Virus record (IMG/VR): IMGVR_UViG_3300031565_004833
Span: 1 to 44,669 of that record
Reading direction: 5' to 3' (one strand)
Source: a virus
Length of the DNA: 44,669 nt
The notes below the pieces were generated by a model. That model had not been told where the DNA came from and did not search any database. It saw only the letters and a program-made list of their open reading frames with translations. Shown here piece by piece: positions 1 to 7,272 of the stretch. The position numbers and the translations under genes were made by a program. Positions within the stretch are counted from its first letter, which is position 1. Each line of letters starts with the position of its first letter.

Positions 1-2250
1 GGCACTGGTCTTTCTCAGCAAGATATGGAAAGTCTCTACACCACTTATGGTGCTTCAAATAAGAATACCTCAAATGATTTTGTTGGTTGTCTTGGTCTTG
101 GCAGTAAGAGTCCCTTTGCTTATACAAAGAGTTTCTCTACCAATTCTTATTTTAACGGCAAAAAGTATATGTATGTTGCCGCTATGGATGAAGTAGGGGT
201 TCCTACATTGAATCATCTCGGCACTTTTGATACTGATGAACCTAATGGTCTTGAGATCAGTTTTGCCGTTAGCCGATATGATGTTCGTGAATTCTCTTCT
301 AAGGCACAAAGAGTATTTCATTACTTTAAGAACAAGCCGATTCTTGAAGGTTCAATGACCGACCATAATTATAGTCGTAATAATATTAGTGTTGAATCTG
401 AAGGCTGGCGAATTTGCAAACTTGCAGAAGCAGGATTCCCTAGTCATTACCACAATATGGGTACTGGTATTGTTGCCGTCATGGGTAATATTGCTTATCC
501 AGTAGATACTGCTAAGATTATTGGAGAAAAGAAGGAAGAAGATGTAAACATCTCTCGATGGAACAGAACCTTTAAGAAAGCAGATATTGATAACTGGCGA
601 ACTTTTCTTAATGAGATTCTTAATCGTGGAATGTTTCTAGAGCTTGATTTTGGTATTGGCGAACTAGAGATGGACCCAGCACGAGAAGGTCTACAATATA
701 CCAAAGAAGTAATTAAGCTCCTCAAAGAAAGAACCCAGGGCATCTATTCAGAACTCAAGAGAAAACTTTCTGAAAAGATCGCTAATGCAGAAACAAAGAT
801 TGAGGCACATAAAGCATACCATATGCTCGCCCATGTATCTGATGGTTGGGGATCAGGAGCAACATGGACAGACAAGAACGGCAAAGTTCACAATATTAAT
901 GGTAGCGAAGATATTGTATACAAGTTGAAGTCCGCTTCAAAAATGTATGCCGTTAACTTTCGGACTGCAACATATCGTAGCAGAAGATATGTTTATCAGA
1001 CAAATACTATTCATCATCAAACTCTTTCTCCACAAGCCTCTTGGTCTAGTTATGGAGATAAAAACTTTGGAGAAGTAAAGTTTTTCCAGTGTGATGTAAA
1101 GAGTGAAGAATCCGCAAAGAAGATCGTAACCAAATATTGTAATCAAAATAATTGCTACGCATATCTTTTGGTAAGTCCATTGGGTAACTTTGAAGATAAT
1201 TTTGATGAAGTAATTACTGATGTAGGTGCTGAGAATATTCTCAAAGTCAGTGACTATAAAGACCTTATGAAAAAGTCTAGAAGTAGGGGCAGTTCTTCTG
1301 GTTTTACAATTAGCAATGACGATATTTTTCTTATCGGTAATTCCTCTGATGGTCTTGAAGGTCTTGAAGGAAATCTGAACGATTCTGAATATCTGAGAAA
1401 AGTTGATGTAGAAAATCTAGATGAGGACGAAGATATTATCTATGTACCTATTACAAGATATGCTTCTAATGACGGATTTATGTCAATACATGAAATTTAT
1501 CTGAATCTTGGAATCCATAAGGATATTTTTGCGGATAAAAAAGTATATGCTATCAAAACAAGTTCTGTAAAGAAGTTTTCTGACTATAATCTAATTGCTC
1601 ATAATGAATATGTCAAGGATAAAATTGCAGAAAAAATGCAAGACTGCTTTGATAAGTATGCTGAGATTCAGAATTTGCTTGACTTTTGTCGTGAGGTTCC
1701 TTATGGATCTACTTATTCAGCTAATGATTGGCAACATCTTTTGTGGGGCATAGTAAACTTGTTTGGTAAGAACTATCATAAGTATTTAAACAAAACATTG
1801 ACAAGCACTATTGATATGATGATTACTTATGAGTCACTTAAAATGTCTAATCATACTTATGTTGATATTGTTAATAGGACTCTAAAAAAGATTGGTTGTC
1901 CACAGACCCATAAACAGATTCAAAAAACTGTTGAGAATAATAGTTTGTATGTTTCTTTTGCTGATAAGAATGGGATTGATATCAAGTACAATAATCCTTT
2001 AAAGTATTCAATTCCCTCTATTCAAAAGCTGGAAAAGATCGCAAAAGCGGAGCTTGACAAGTCACCTCTAGTCAAGTATAATGTGAGTGTGGCATGGAAG
2101 GAAGTAAGTACCTCAAACCATGTTCAAGAAAATCCAGCCAATGCTTCTTATGGGTATTGGAACAGAAACGGCAGAAACGAGTGGGCCACCACTTTTAGCG
2201 ACAGTGATTTGGAAGTTTTGCGTGTAACTTTGGGTAATAGTCTTAACTAG
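1..2250 (+). CDS. rIIA: rIIA-like protein (GHKL ATPase fold), 5' partial
   Basis: The frame is open from base 1 and enters mid-gene with GTGLSQQDM, which fits the glycine-rich ATP-lid box of GHKL ATPases. The first visible ATG is at 25. The stretch NDFVGCLGLGSKSPFAYT is nearly the same as the second glycine box of T4 rIIA (NDFIGGFGLGSKSPFSYT). In T4, rIIA is a membrane-associated protein involved in lysis inhibition and exclusion by lambda Rex; its biochemical role remains unclear. An rIIB-like gene follows 10 bases later, as in T4. The C-terminal two thirds (roughly residues 280-741) is longer than in T4 and I recognise no domain there. Codon choice (AAG, CGT, GGT) looks less A-rich than in most of the window, perhaps because of high expression. 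The missing N-terminus lies upstream of the window. Confidence 0.85.
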   Translation, partial: GTGLSQQDMESLYTTYGASNKNTSNDFVGCLGLGSKSPFAYTKSFSTNSYFNGKKYMYVAAMDEVGVPTLNHLGTFDTDEPNGLEISFAVSRYDVREFSSKAQRVFHYFKNKPILEGSMTDHNYSRNNISVESEGWRICKLAEAGFPSHYHNMGTGIVAVMGNIAYPVDTAKIIGEKKEEDVNISRWNRTFKKADIDNWRTFLNEILNRGMFLELDFGIGELEMDPAREGLQYTKEVIKLLKERTQGIYSELKRKLSEKIANAETKIEAHKAYHMLAHVSDGWGSGATWTDKNGKVHNINGSEDIVYKLKSASKMYAVNFRTATYRSRRYVYQTNTIHHQTLSPQASWSSYGDKNFGEVKFFQCDVKSEESAKKIVTKYCNQNNCYAYLLVSPLGNFEDNFDEVITDVGAENILKVSDYKDLMKKSRSRGSSSGFTISNDDIFLIGNSSDGLEGLEGNLNDSEYLRKVDVENLDEDEDIIYVPITRYASNDGFMSIHEIYLNLGIHKDIFADKKVYAIKTSSVKKFSDYNLIAHNEYVKDKIAEKMQDCFDKYAEIQNLLDFCREVPYGSTYSANDWQHLLWGIVNLFGKNYHKYLNKTLTSTIDMMITYESLKMSNHTYVDIVNRTLKKIGCPQTHKQIQKTVENNSLYVSFADKNGIDIKYNNPLKYSIPSIQKLEKIAKAELDKSPLVKYNVSVAWKEVSTSNHVQENPANASYGYWNRNGRNEWATTFSDSDLEVLRVTLGNSLN

Positions 2251-2260
2251 GAGATAAAAA

Positions 2261-3115
2261 ATGAGCGTTCCTTTTATGTTTGTCGATGGTAATCTGACTG
2301 TTGTTCTCAAGAATAAGAGTCATCAGGTTCTTCCAGATCATCTAAACTACAAGATGATTATGGAAGCACTCCCAACTGCATCTGAAGATGAACTTTTGGG
2401 AATGGTTGATGTTGAAACTGCTGTTGCTTCTTTTAGTGACGGAAGAGTAACAGTCGAGAATGGTGTGGTAAAGTTTGATGGTGACGAAGTTCATGGAAGT
2501 ATTAGCAAGAGAATCTTGGAGTTTATGAAGAACGGTTTGCCGTTTGAGCCTCTTGTGCAGTTTCTTCATAATGTTATGGAAAACCCTTCCATGCAAAGTC
2601 AGCGTGAACTTTATGATTTCCTTGAACATGAGAATCTACCTATTACTGAGGACGGTTATTTCCTGGCGTATAAGGCTGTTCGTAGTGATTTCAAGGATAA
2701 GTATCGTGGAGTTTTTGACAACAGCGTTGGTCAGGTTTGTGAAATGGTTCGGGCAAAGGTTGACGATAATCGTGAGGCAGGATGTTCCCAGGGTCTTCAT
2801 GCTGGGGCACTGAGTTATGTTGCCTCTTATGGTTCGGTAGATTCTGGAGACAAGATTGTTATCGTTAAGATTAATCCAAAGGATGTTGTAAGTGTTCCAA
2901 AGGATTGTGATTGTCAGAAATTGCGAACCTGCCGATATGAAGTTGTTGGACTTTATGAAGGAGAACTTGATCGTCCTATGTACAGTGCAGACTACAGCAA
3001 CAGTCCGATTTATAATGACGATTATGATCCTGACTATGACGATGAAGATGAGGACGAAGAGTATTATGACGAGGAGTATTGGGATCAGTTTGACGAAGAC
3101 GATGAGGACAATTAA
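2261..3115 (+). CDS. rIIB: rIIB-like protein with acidic C-terminal tail
   Basis: This 284-residue protein resembles T4 rIIB in its central and C-terminal parts. Matching stretches are the region around ENPSMQSQRELYDFL, ITEDGYFLAYKAVRS, the CSQGLHAG box and the PKDVVSVP box with the following LRTCRYEVV. T4 rIIB works with rIIA and carries an N-terminal helix-turn-helix that I do not see here. The last 40 residues or so are almost all Asp, Glu and Tyr, an extension not present in T4 rIIB that could make a protein-binding or nucleic-acid-mimicking tail. A strong ribosome site (GGAG) sits just before the ATG. The spacing to the rIIA-like gene suggests one transcript. The assignment to the family is firm; the function is inferred. 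Confidence 0.88.
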   Translation: MSVPFMFVDGNLTVVLKNKSHQVLPDHLNYKMIMEALPTASEDELLGMVDVETAVASFSDGRVTVENGVVKFDGDEVHGSISKRILEFMKNGLPFEPLVQFLHNVMENPSMQSQRELYDFLEHENLPITEDGYFLAYKAVRSDFKDKYRGVFDNSVGQVCEMVRAKVDDNREAGCSQGLHAGALSYVASYGSVDSGDKIVIVKINPKDVVSVPKDCDCQKLRTCRYEVVGLYEGELDRPMYSADYSNSPIYNDDYDPDYDDEDEDEEYYDEEYWDQFDEDDEDN

Positions 3116-3137
3116 AAAGTAGTGTAGTGTGTGGTTA

Positions 3138-3160
3138 TGGGGTTCCATTTAAAAACCCCA
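3138..3160 (+). other. 7-bp hairpin between rIIB and the tRNA cluster
   Basis: TGGGGTT at 3138-3144 is the exact complement of AACCCCA at 3154-3160 with a 9-base loop. No T-run follows, so it is not a standard intrinsic terminator. It could be an RNA processing site separating the rIIB message from the tRNAs. This is inference from the base pairing only. Confidence 0.45.
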
Positions 3161-3165
3161 GAATA

Positions 3166-3249
3166 CCCAGATGATCCCTACGGTTGACTGTAAATCAACT
3201 GACATATTATGTAGGGTGGCGTCAAGTGGTTCAATTCCTCCATCTGGGA
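3166..3249 (+). tRNA. tRNA-Tyr(GTA)-like gene with aberrant D region
   Basis: An acceptor stem CCCAGAT/ATCTGGG (3166-3172 with 3242-3248) and an anticodon stem-loop GTTGA-CTGTAAA-TCAAC (3183-3199, anticodon GTA at 3190-3192) are clear. A canonical GGTTCAATTCC T-loop segment follows (3228-3238), although its stem has mismatches. Only 10 bases lie between the acceptor and anticodon stems, too few for a normal D arm. The variable region is unusually long (3200-3224, closed by TGAC/GTCA). CCCTAC at 3176-3181 is complementary to GTAGGG at 3211-3216 inside the variable loop and might replace the D stem. It may be a degenerate tRNA or an unusual functional one. No CCA is encoded. Confidence 0.55.
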
Positions 3250-3250
3250 C

Positions 3251-3333
<83 letters not shown>

Positions 3334-3337
3334 TTTT

Positions 3338-3411
3338 TGCCCCATAGCACAATTGGTAGATGCGTCTGATTGTTAATCAGAATGTTCCAGGTTCGATCCC
3401 TGGTGGGGCAG
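3338..3411 (+). tRNA. tRNA-Asn(GTT)
   Basis: The acceptor TGCCCCA pairs perfectly with TGGGGCA, and the discriminator is G, as usual for Asn. The anticodon stem is TCTGA/TCAGA with loop TTGTTAA (anticodon GTT). The T arm is CCAGG/CCTGG around TTCGATC, and the D loop contains the conserved GG. No CCA is encoded. Only four bases separate it from tRNA-Gly, so the two are probably processed from one precursor. Confidence 0.9.
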
Positions 3412-3428
3412 TTCGGAGGCCGACGCAA

Positions 3429-3500
3429 GCCACGGTGGCAGAATGTTTATGCACCGCTTTTGTAAAGCGGATTATGTGGGTTAGATTCCCACCCGTGGCT
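3429..3500 (+). tRNA. tRNA-Thr(TGT)
   Basis: The acceptor GCCACGG pairs perfectly with CCGTGGC. The anticodon stem is CCGCT/AGCGG with loop TTTGTAA (anticodon TGT). The T arm is GTGGG/CCCAC around TTAGATT, with A where the loop usually has C. The discriminator is T and no CCA is encoded. AAC/ACA-type codons are frequent in these AT-rich genes, which fits a phage supplementing a GC-richer host, but codon counts were not computed. Confidence 0.88.
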
Positions 3501-3517
3501 CTTTTATGGAGAATAAT

Positions 3518-3901
3518 ATGGACGATAAGAAAAAAGATGAAGACGATAAACTAGAAGATATTCTAAAGAAGAACTACTTTTCTTTTGATATCAATAGTAT
3601 GTCTAATATGGATCAATCCTTAAAGGATATGCTTTTTGGTCCAGATATGGATGAGACACTATTTAAACAACTTAACAACTTTGCTGATAGTGTCTTTGCT
3701 AGTTGGGGAGAAAATCCACTTCCATCAACAGATGCGATTATTTTTATCGGCAAAAATTCTTATAACGAACCTGTGTTTAAACCAAAGCATTTTGTTGTAG
3801 ATGAACTGTATGTTGAATATTTAAATCATATCAGATCACACGCAGCCCACACTTTGCAACAACCAGAGTACTACAAGAACTTTTACGAAATTCTTAACTA
3901 A
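3518..3901 (+). CDS. Hypothetical acidic protein
   Basis: About 127 residues with no recognised family. The first 20 residues are nearly all Asp, Glu and Lys; the rest looks like a folded mixed domain with a hydrophobic stretch near DAIIFIGKNSY. I chose the ATG at 3518 over the in-frame ATG at 3506 because a GGAGA ribosome site at 3508-3512 fits the later start and would lie inside the gene otherwise. It follows tRNA-Thr by 17 bases and precedes another unknown gene by 10, probably on the same transcript. Confidence 0.75.
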   Translation: MDDKKKDEDDKLEDILKKNYFSFDINSMSNMDQSLKDMLFGPDMDETLFKQLNNFADSVFASWGENPLPSTDAIIFIGKNSYNEPVFKPKHFVVDELYVEYLNHIRSHAAHTLQQPEYYKNFYEILN

Positions 3902-3911
3902 GGACGCTTTT

Positions 3912-4337
3912 ATGTACGAAGAAGAAAATGATGAAGATATGGTCTACGTTGTATCTGATATCGACAAGTTTGTAGATCAAACTAGAAAAATAGTTTTTGG
4001 TTGTTTTGGAGAACAGGATGAAATCACCGATGAAAATATGGATGAGTTAATTTCTCAGTTAAGCGAAACAGATATTGAAGAACTTGATAAAACATTGTCG
4101 CATGAAGAATGTATGGTGATATTGCACACTCATGTAGAACCCAAAATGACTAGAAGGAAAAAGAAGAAATACATCATTACTCAAGAAAACTTTAACAATA
4201 TCATTGAAGATTTTAATTCTAGACTAGTAAGCAATCTACTGCAACAGTTGGTAGCAAAGGGTTTAATAGAAACAAGTTTTGATTCAGAAGAGAATGACTT
4301 TGTATTTTGGGTGAAAGACAATGAAAACTTGGACTAA
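3912..4337 (+). CDS. Hypothetical protein with winged-helix-like C-terminus
   Basis: A 141-residue protein. The N-terminal third is acidic. A basic stretch (TRRKKKKY, about residues 79-86) precedes a segment reading NSRLVSNLLQQLVAKGLIE followed by FDSEENDFVFWV. That pattern, a recognition-like helix then two short strands, suggests a winged helix, so DNA binding is plausible but unproven. Similar small acidic proteins ending in NDFVFWV-type motifs occur in large phages as far as I recall. The last 17 bases overlap the next gene, implying coupled translation with the zinc-ribbon/RuvA-like protein and RuvB. Confidence 0.7.
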   Translation: MYEEENDEDMVYVVSDIDKFVDQTRKIVFGCFGEQDEITDENMDELISQLSETDIEELDKTLSHEECMVILHTHVEPKMTRRKKKKYIITQENFNNIIEDFNSRLVSNLLQQLVAKGLIETSFDSEENDFVFWVKDNENLD

Positions 4338-4737
4338 TTTAGAACCAGTAGAAGCAGATATTCATTTGAAATACAAATGCCCATCTTGTGGTAGTGAGAA
4401 TTGGCTATCATACAAGGAAACAAAAATACAAGATTTTAAAGTGTTTTGTGAAATATGTGAGAATATACTTACGCCAAAACCCGTTAAAAGTATCACTGTA
4501 AATTTTATAGAACAGCAACAGAAACAACAAGAACAAAAACAACAACAAAAAAAGGAAGAAGCAAAACAAACAGAAAATGATTTAGATTTTATTTCAGAAG
4601 CAGAGAATGTTCTAATCGGTTTTGGCTTCACAAAACGAGAAGCTAAAGAAATGATCGCATTAGAGTACAAAAAGACTGGAGAGAAAAATCCAGCAAAATT
4701 GGTTAAGTTTTCATTAGATTTACTTGGAGCATTATAA
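4321..4737 (+). CDS. Zinc-ribbon protein with RuvA domain III-like tail
   Basis: Three parts are visible in 138 residues. A zinc ribbon has C20-x2-C23 and C43-x2-C46. A Gln/Lys/Glu-rich linker spans roughly residues 62-82. A C-terminal three-helix segment (about 86-138) contains EAENVLIGFGFTKREAKEMI and ends in LLGAL. It closely follows the pattern of RuvA domain III (E. coli [20 protein letters not shown] ... AAL), the mobile domain that contacts RuvB. The RuvA tetramer-forming and helix-hairpin-helix domains are absent. The stop codon shares its last base with the ruvB start, so the two are almost certainly translated together. I infer a virus-specific adaptor that recruits RuvB to DNA or to another zinc-ribbon target. 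Confidence 0.8.
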   Translation: MKTWTNLEPVEADIHLKYKCPSCGSENWLSYKETKIQDFKVFCEICENILTPKPVKSITVNFIEQQQKQQEQKQQQKKEEAKQTENDLDFISEAENVLIGFGFTKREAKEMIALEYKKTGEKNPAKLVKFSLDLLGAL

Positions 4738-5633
4738 TGGCTAATTACGGAAGACCCTCTACATTTGATGATATTGTTGGACAATCAGAAGTCATCAGAC
4801 GCTTAAAAATAAATTCTAAGGGATGCAAAATCTCTGGCACTGTGATGCCTCATGTTTTAATAGACGGGCCTCCTGGGCTTGGTAAGACCACTCTTGCTGG
4901 TGCTATTGCCAACGAACTAGATGTTGATTTGGTAACATGCAACGCAGCCAGTTTAAGAAGTATCAAAAGTATAATTCCTTATCTCATGGGAATAAATCCA
5001 AGAGCAGTATTGTTTATTGATGAAATTCACAGGCTTCCAAAACTTGTTGAAGAATTTCTTTATCCTGTGATGGAAGATTTTAAAATGAGTATTGTTGTAG
5101 AAGAAAATACAGAGGAAATAGAGATTCCACAATTTACTTTAGTAGGAGCAACAACAAGTGGAGGTTCATTATCTCAACCTTTTTATGATCGGTTTACAAT
5201 CAAAGAGCATTTATCTTTCTATACCGAAATTGAATTAGCTAAACTAGCAGGGTTTGCGATAAAAGCTGGGGCTCTGGAGATTGATGACTCTGATCTTTTA
5301 GAAATTGCAAAGAGAAGCAAAGGAACTCCTAGAATTCTAAAAGCAAGAGTAAAATGGTATGAAAACTATGTACTTACTATGGGTAAAGATAATGTGGACA
5401 CTATTTTTGAAACTCAGGGTATTGACAAATACGGAATGGATGTGTATGATAGAAAGTACCTAGAAGTTCTAGAGAAAAATTTGGGCAATCCTTTAGGGCT
5501 TAAAAGTATTAGTTCTCTTACAGGAATTGCAATAGAGACTATTGAGAATGCTATTGAGCCCTATCTTTTGAGAGAAGGTTATGTAGTTAGAACACAAAAA
5601 GGAAGAATACTTGGTAAAGTAAGAAGAAAATAG
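4737..5633 (+). CDS. ruvB: RuvB-like Holliday junction branch migration ATPase
   Basis: A 298-residue AAA+ protein with RuvB features in order. RPSTFDDIVGQ is near the N-terminus. Walker A is GPPGLGKTT (about 44-52), and Walker B is FIDEIH (about 92-97). The RuvA-contacting beta-hairpin region ends in IPQFTLVGATT (sensor 1). The arginine finger is in YDRF (about 153) and sensor 2 in GTPRI. A C-terminal winged helix contains NPLGLKSISSLTG and ends with YVVRTQKGRI. RuvB hexamers pump DNA through a RuvA-bound Holliday junction. It is somewhat shorter than E. coli RuvB (336 residues). No full RuvA or RuvC is seen here; the neighbouring zinc-ribbon protein may take the RuvA role. Its stop codon overlaps the first base of the tmRNA. 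Confidence 0.93.
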   Translation: MANYGRPSTFDDIVGQSEVIRRLKINSKGCKISGTVMPHVLIDGPPGLGKTTLAGAIANELDVDLVTCNAASLRSIKSIIPYLMGINPRAVLFIDEIHRLPKLVEEFLYPVMEDFKMSIVVEENTEEIEIPQFTLVGATTSGGSLSQPFYDRFTIKEHLSFYTEIELAKLAGFAIKAGALEIDDSDLLEIAKRSKGTPRILKARVKWYENYVLTMGKDNVDTIFETQGIDKYGMDVYDRKYLEVLEKNLGNPLGLKSISSLTGIAIETIENAIEPYLLREGYVVRTQKGRILGKVRRK

Positions 5634-5986
5634 GGGGCGTAACGGTATCGACAGATAAAAAGAAATATTTGATGCAAGTAGTAGTTGGTCTGGAGGCTAC
5701 TTAAAAACCAGACCAAAAGTGTTAAATGGCACAACTCCATTTGCTCTCGCTGCTTAATTAAAAAGCAGTGACAATCTTAGGAACCGTTGGAGGTAGGGTC
5801 CAAAAGATTGTTGTAAAATCCTCTTGCTCCTATCATAATCAACGGGTGGTAGGCTAAGACTTAGTTGATCGGATTGGTGATTGTTGTTTGTTCTTTATCC
5901 AATCTTAAATAATATGAACAGACTAAACTTGTAGATTCTAATATGGGCATTTATACTGGACAGGGGTTCGACTCCCCTCGCCTCCA
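5633..5986 (+). ncRNA. ssrA: Transfer-messenger RNA (tmRNA)
   Basis: The tRNA-like ends pair as GGGGGCG (5633-5639) with CGCCTCC (5979-5985). The T arm is AGGGG/CCCCT around TTCGACT, and a GGTATCGAC segment follows the 5' acceptor strand as in other tmRNAs. The tag reading frame (5725-5757) encodes NGTTPFALAA followed by TAA, ending in the hydrophobic ALAA degron typical of SsrA tags. tmRNA with SmpB rescues stalled ribosomes and marks the nascent chain for proteolysis. This is a conventional one-piece form; no CCA is encoded. The first base is also the last base of the ruvB stop codon. The exact resume codon (AAT or GGC) is uncertain. Confidence 0.93.
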
Positions 5987-5987
5987 A

Positions 5988-6000
5988 TTATGGTGTATTA
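5988..6000 (+). promoter_or_regulatory. Recurring GGTGTA element (copy 1)
   Basis: TTATGGTGTATTA lies 32 bases before the thioredoxin-like start codon. Related TAYGGTGTAT-type elements sit in the gaps before 15855, 22380, 23577 and upstream of 42773. It may be a promoter box read by a phage-specific sigma factor. Statistical support was not computed. Confidence 0.35.
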
Positions 6001-6031
6001 AATAATAAGTCATTCCTATAAGGAGCTTATT

Positions 6032-6412
6032 ATGAAGACACTAAAGCAGTTAATTTTTCTTATATTTATATCTCTTATTCCAGTAAATACTTTTTGTAAA
6101 GAACCTGTAGTTATAGATAATATAGGAATAGCAACAAAACAAGCCAAAGAAACAAATACAGAGATACTATTAGTCTTTACTGCCGACTGGTGTAGATATT
6201 GCGTGTATTTAAAAAATGATCTAATGAAAAGCATGGAACAAATCAACTCAAAATACACTGTTTGTTTTGTAGATTATGATTCAAACAGAGATTTAGCAAG
6301 AAGATATAACGTATCTTCGCTACCATCTTCAGTTATTCTAAAAGAAAAAACATACAAAAAAATGACAGGATACAGTAATTTTACAAGCTATAAGGACTTT
6401 TTGAATCTCTAA
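6032..6412 (+). CDS. Exported thioredoxin-like protein
   Basis: A 126-residue protein. It starts with a lysine and a long hydrophobic segment (about residues 5-20, LIFLIFISLIPV) ending near a Cys, which looks like a signal peptide or lipoprotein-type leader. The mature part has a thioredoxin fold: FTADWCRYC with a C54-x2-C57 redox pair, a central strand, and SSLPSS carrying the expected cis-proline. It could form or reduce disulfides in the periplasm, perhaps for Cys-rich virion or lysis proteins. A GGAG site precedes the ATG, with a GGTGTA-type element further upstream. The exact redox direction cannot be told. Confidence 0.85.
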   Translation: MKTLKQLIFLIFISLIPVNTFCKEPVVIDNIGIATKQAKETNTEILLVFTADWCRYCVYLKNDLMKSMEQINSKYTVCFVDYDSNRDLARRYNVSSLPSSVILKEKTYKKMTGYSNFTSYKDFLNL

Positions 6413-6416
6413 TACA

Positions 6417-6731
6417 ATGTTTGATTTCCTCAAAAGAAAAATACGATATGCTTATAGATCTCCAAAATGGAGAACCGTCAGAGAAGAGCATCTATCTCAT
6501 CAACCAAATTGTCAAGTATGTAACAGAGACAAAGATTTAGAAGTTCATCATATAGTTCCTGTACACATTGCAGAAGAATTGGAACTAGACAGAGAAAATC
6601 TGATAACCCTCTGCTCTAAATGTCATCTTATTTTTGGTCATCTATATGACTACAAAAGCTGGAACGAAAACGTAACCAAAGATGCTCAAAAATTTAATAA
6701 GTCTATAAAAAACAGACCATATAAAAATTGA
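6417..6731 (+). CDS. HNH endonuclease
   Basis: A 104-residue protein with a compact HNH domain: CQVC (first zinc pair), LEVHHIVPV (catalytic His region), ENLITLCSKCH (Asn and second zinc pair). The N-terminus is basic. Stand-alone HNH enzymes of this size in phages are either free-standing homing nucleases or DNA-packaging/nicking enzymes; no intron or terminase gene is adjacent to decide. It starts four bases after the thioredoxin-like gene, so the two are probably co-transcribed. Confidence 0.85.
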   Translation: MFDFLKRKIRYAYRSPKWRTVREEHLSHQPNCQVCNRDKDLEVHHIVPVHIAEELELDRENLITLCSKCHLIFGHLYDYKSWNENVTKDAQKFNKSIKNRPYKN

Positions 6732-6785
6732 ATTAGCTAATCTATCTGGTTATGTTTTAATCGCCGAGACTCTGGAAAATTAGAC

Positions 6786-6813
6786 TTGACAGGTCATGTT
6801 TTTTTTCTATAAT
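6786..6813 (+). promoter_or_regulatory. Strong sigma70-type promoter
   Basis: TTGACA (6786-6791) and TATAAT (6808-6813), both perfect, are 16 bases apart with a T-rich spacer. It lies in a 107-base gap and would start transcription about 20 bases before the ribosome site (AGGAGA) of the gene at 6839. It matches the host housekeeping sigma consensus, so an early or middle promoter is likely. Confidence 0.75.
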
Positions 6814-6838
6814 AACCTAAAGTACACAGGAGAACGAA

Positions 6839-7036
6839 ATGGAATACGAAGAAGAAGAAGAAGAAGAAAACAGAAAAGAAATAAGGAAAAGGCATTTACA
6901 GAACAAAAAGAATCATCAAAAATTTATTGATGACGAAATGAGATACATTAATAAATCTAATAAGCACAGGAAAAACAGAATTCAGGAACTAGAACAAGTA
7001 GAACTTGAAGAAGAATGGGAAGAATACCTAAATTAA
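6839..7036 (+). CDS. Small highly charged protein
   Basis: 65 residues, opening with a run of eight Glu broken by little else, then mixed Lys/Arg/Asn/Glu helical sequence. It has a good AGGAGA ribosome site and is the first gene after a strong promoter, typical of small early phage proteins that bind host factors. No family recognised. The stop codon's last base is shared with the next gene's likely start. Confidence 0.65.
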   Translation: MEYEEEEEEENRKEIRKRHLQNKKNHQKFIDDEMRYINKSNKHRKNRIQELEQVELEEEWEEYLN

Positions 7037-7272
7037 TGAAATACTTAGAAGAACTAATTCCTGGTGAATGTTTTACTTTTGAAAAAAATCACTATATAAA
7101 ATTAGGTGATTACAAAAAATCAGGAGAAAGATGTTGCGTATCTTTGAACACCGGAACTACTAGATGGTTGCAAGAAAATATTATGGTGGATTTAGAGCCT
7201 ATCTATTCACTAGACAGAGAAAATAATGTCATTGCAATAAGAAACACAGAAAAAAACAATGTATCTACTTAA
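7036..7272 (+). CDS. Hypothetical small protein
   Basis: About 78 residues from the ATG at 7036, which overlaps the preceding stop by one base; an in-frame ATG at 7015 would add seven residues and neither has a strong ribosome site. The sequence has short beta-type segments (CFTFEKNHYIKLGDY, CCVSLNTGTTRWL), suggesting a small barrel. No function can be assigned. Its end overlaps the next gene by 14 bases. Confidence 0.6.
   Translation: MKYLEELIPGECFTFEKNHYIKLGDYKKSGERCCVSLNTGTTRWLQENIMVDLEPIYSLDRENNVIAIRNTEKNNVST

Noticed and set aside
2636-3148. Long reverse-strand open frame opposite rIIB (170 codons)
   Set aside because: It is the antisense of the acidic, codon-biased rIIB 3' end; hydrophobic low-complexity product, no ribosome site, and all other genes are on the + strand.
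3184-3210. TTGACT/TATTAT promoter-like pair inside the Tyr-like tRNA
   Set aside because: The spacer is only 15 bases and the first box falls in the anticodon stem, so it is probably the tRNA sequence itself.
4362-4784. Reverse-strand open frame opposite the zinc-ribbon gene (140 codons)
   Set aside because: Its Cys/Phe-rich product comes from the antisense of the Gln/Lys-rich linker; no start signal and strong forward gene in the same place.
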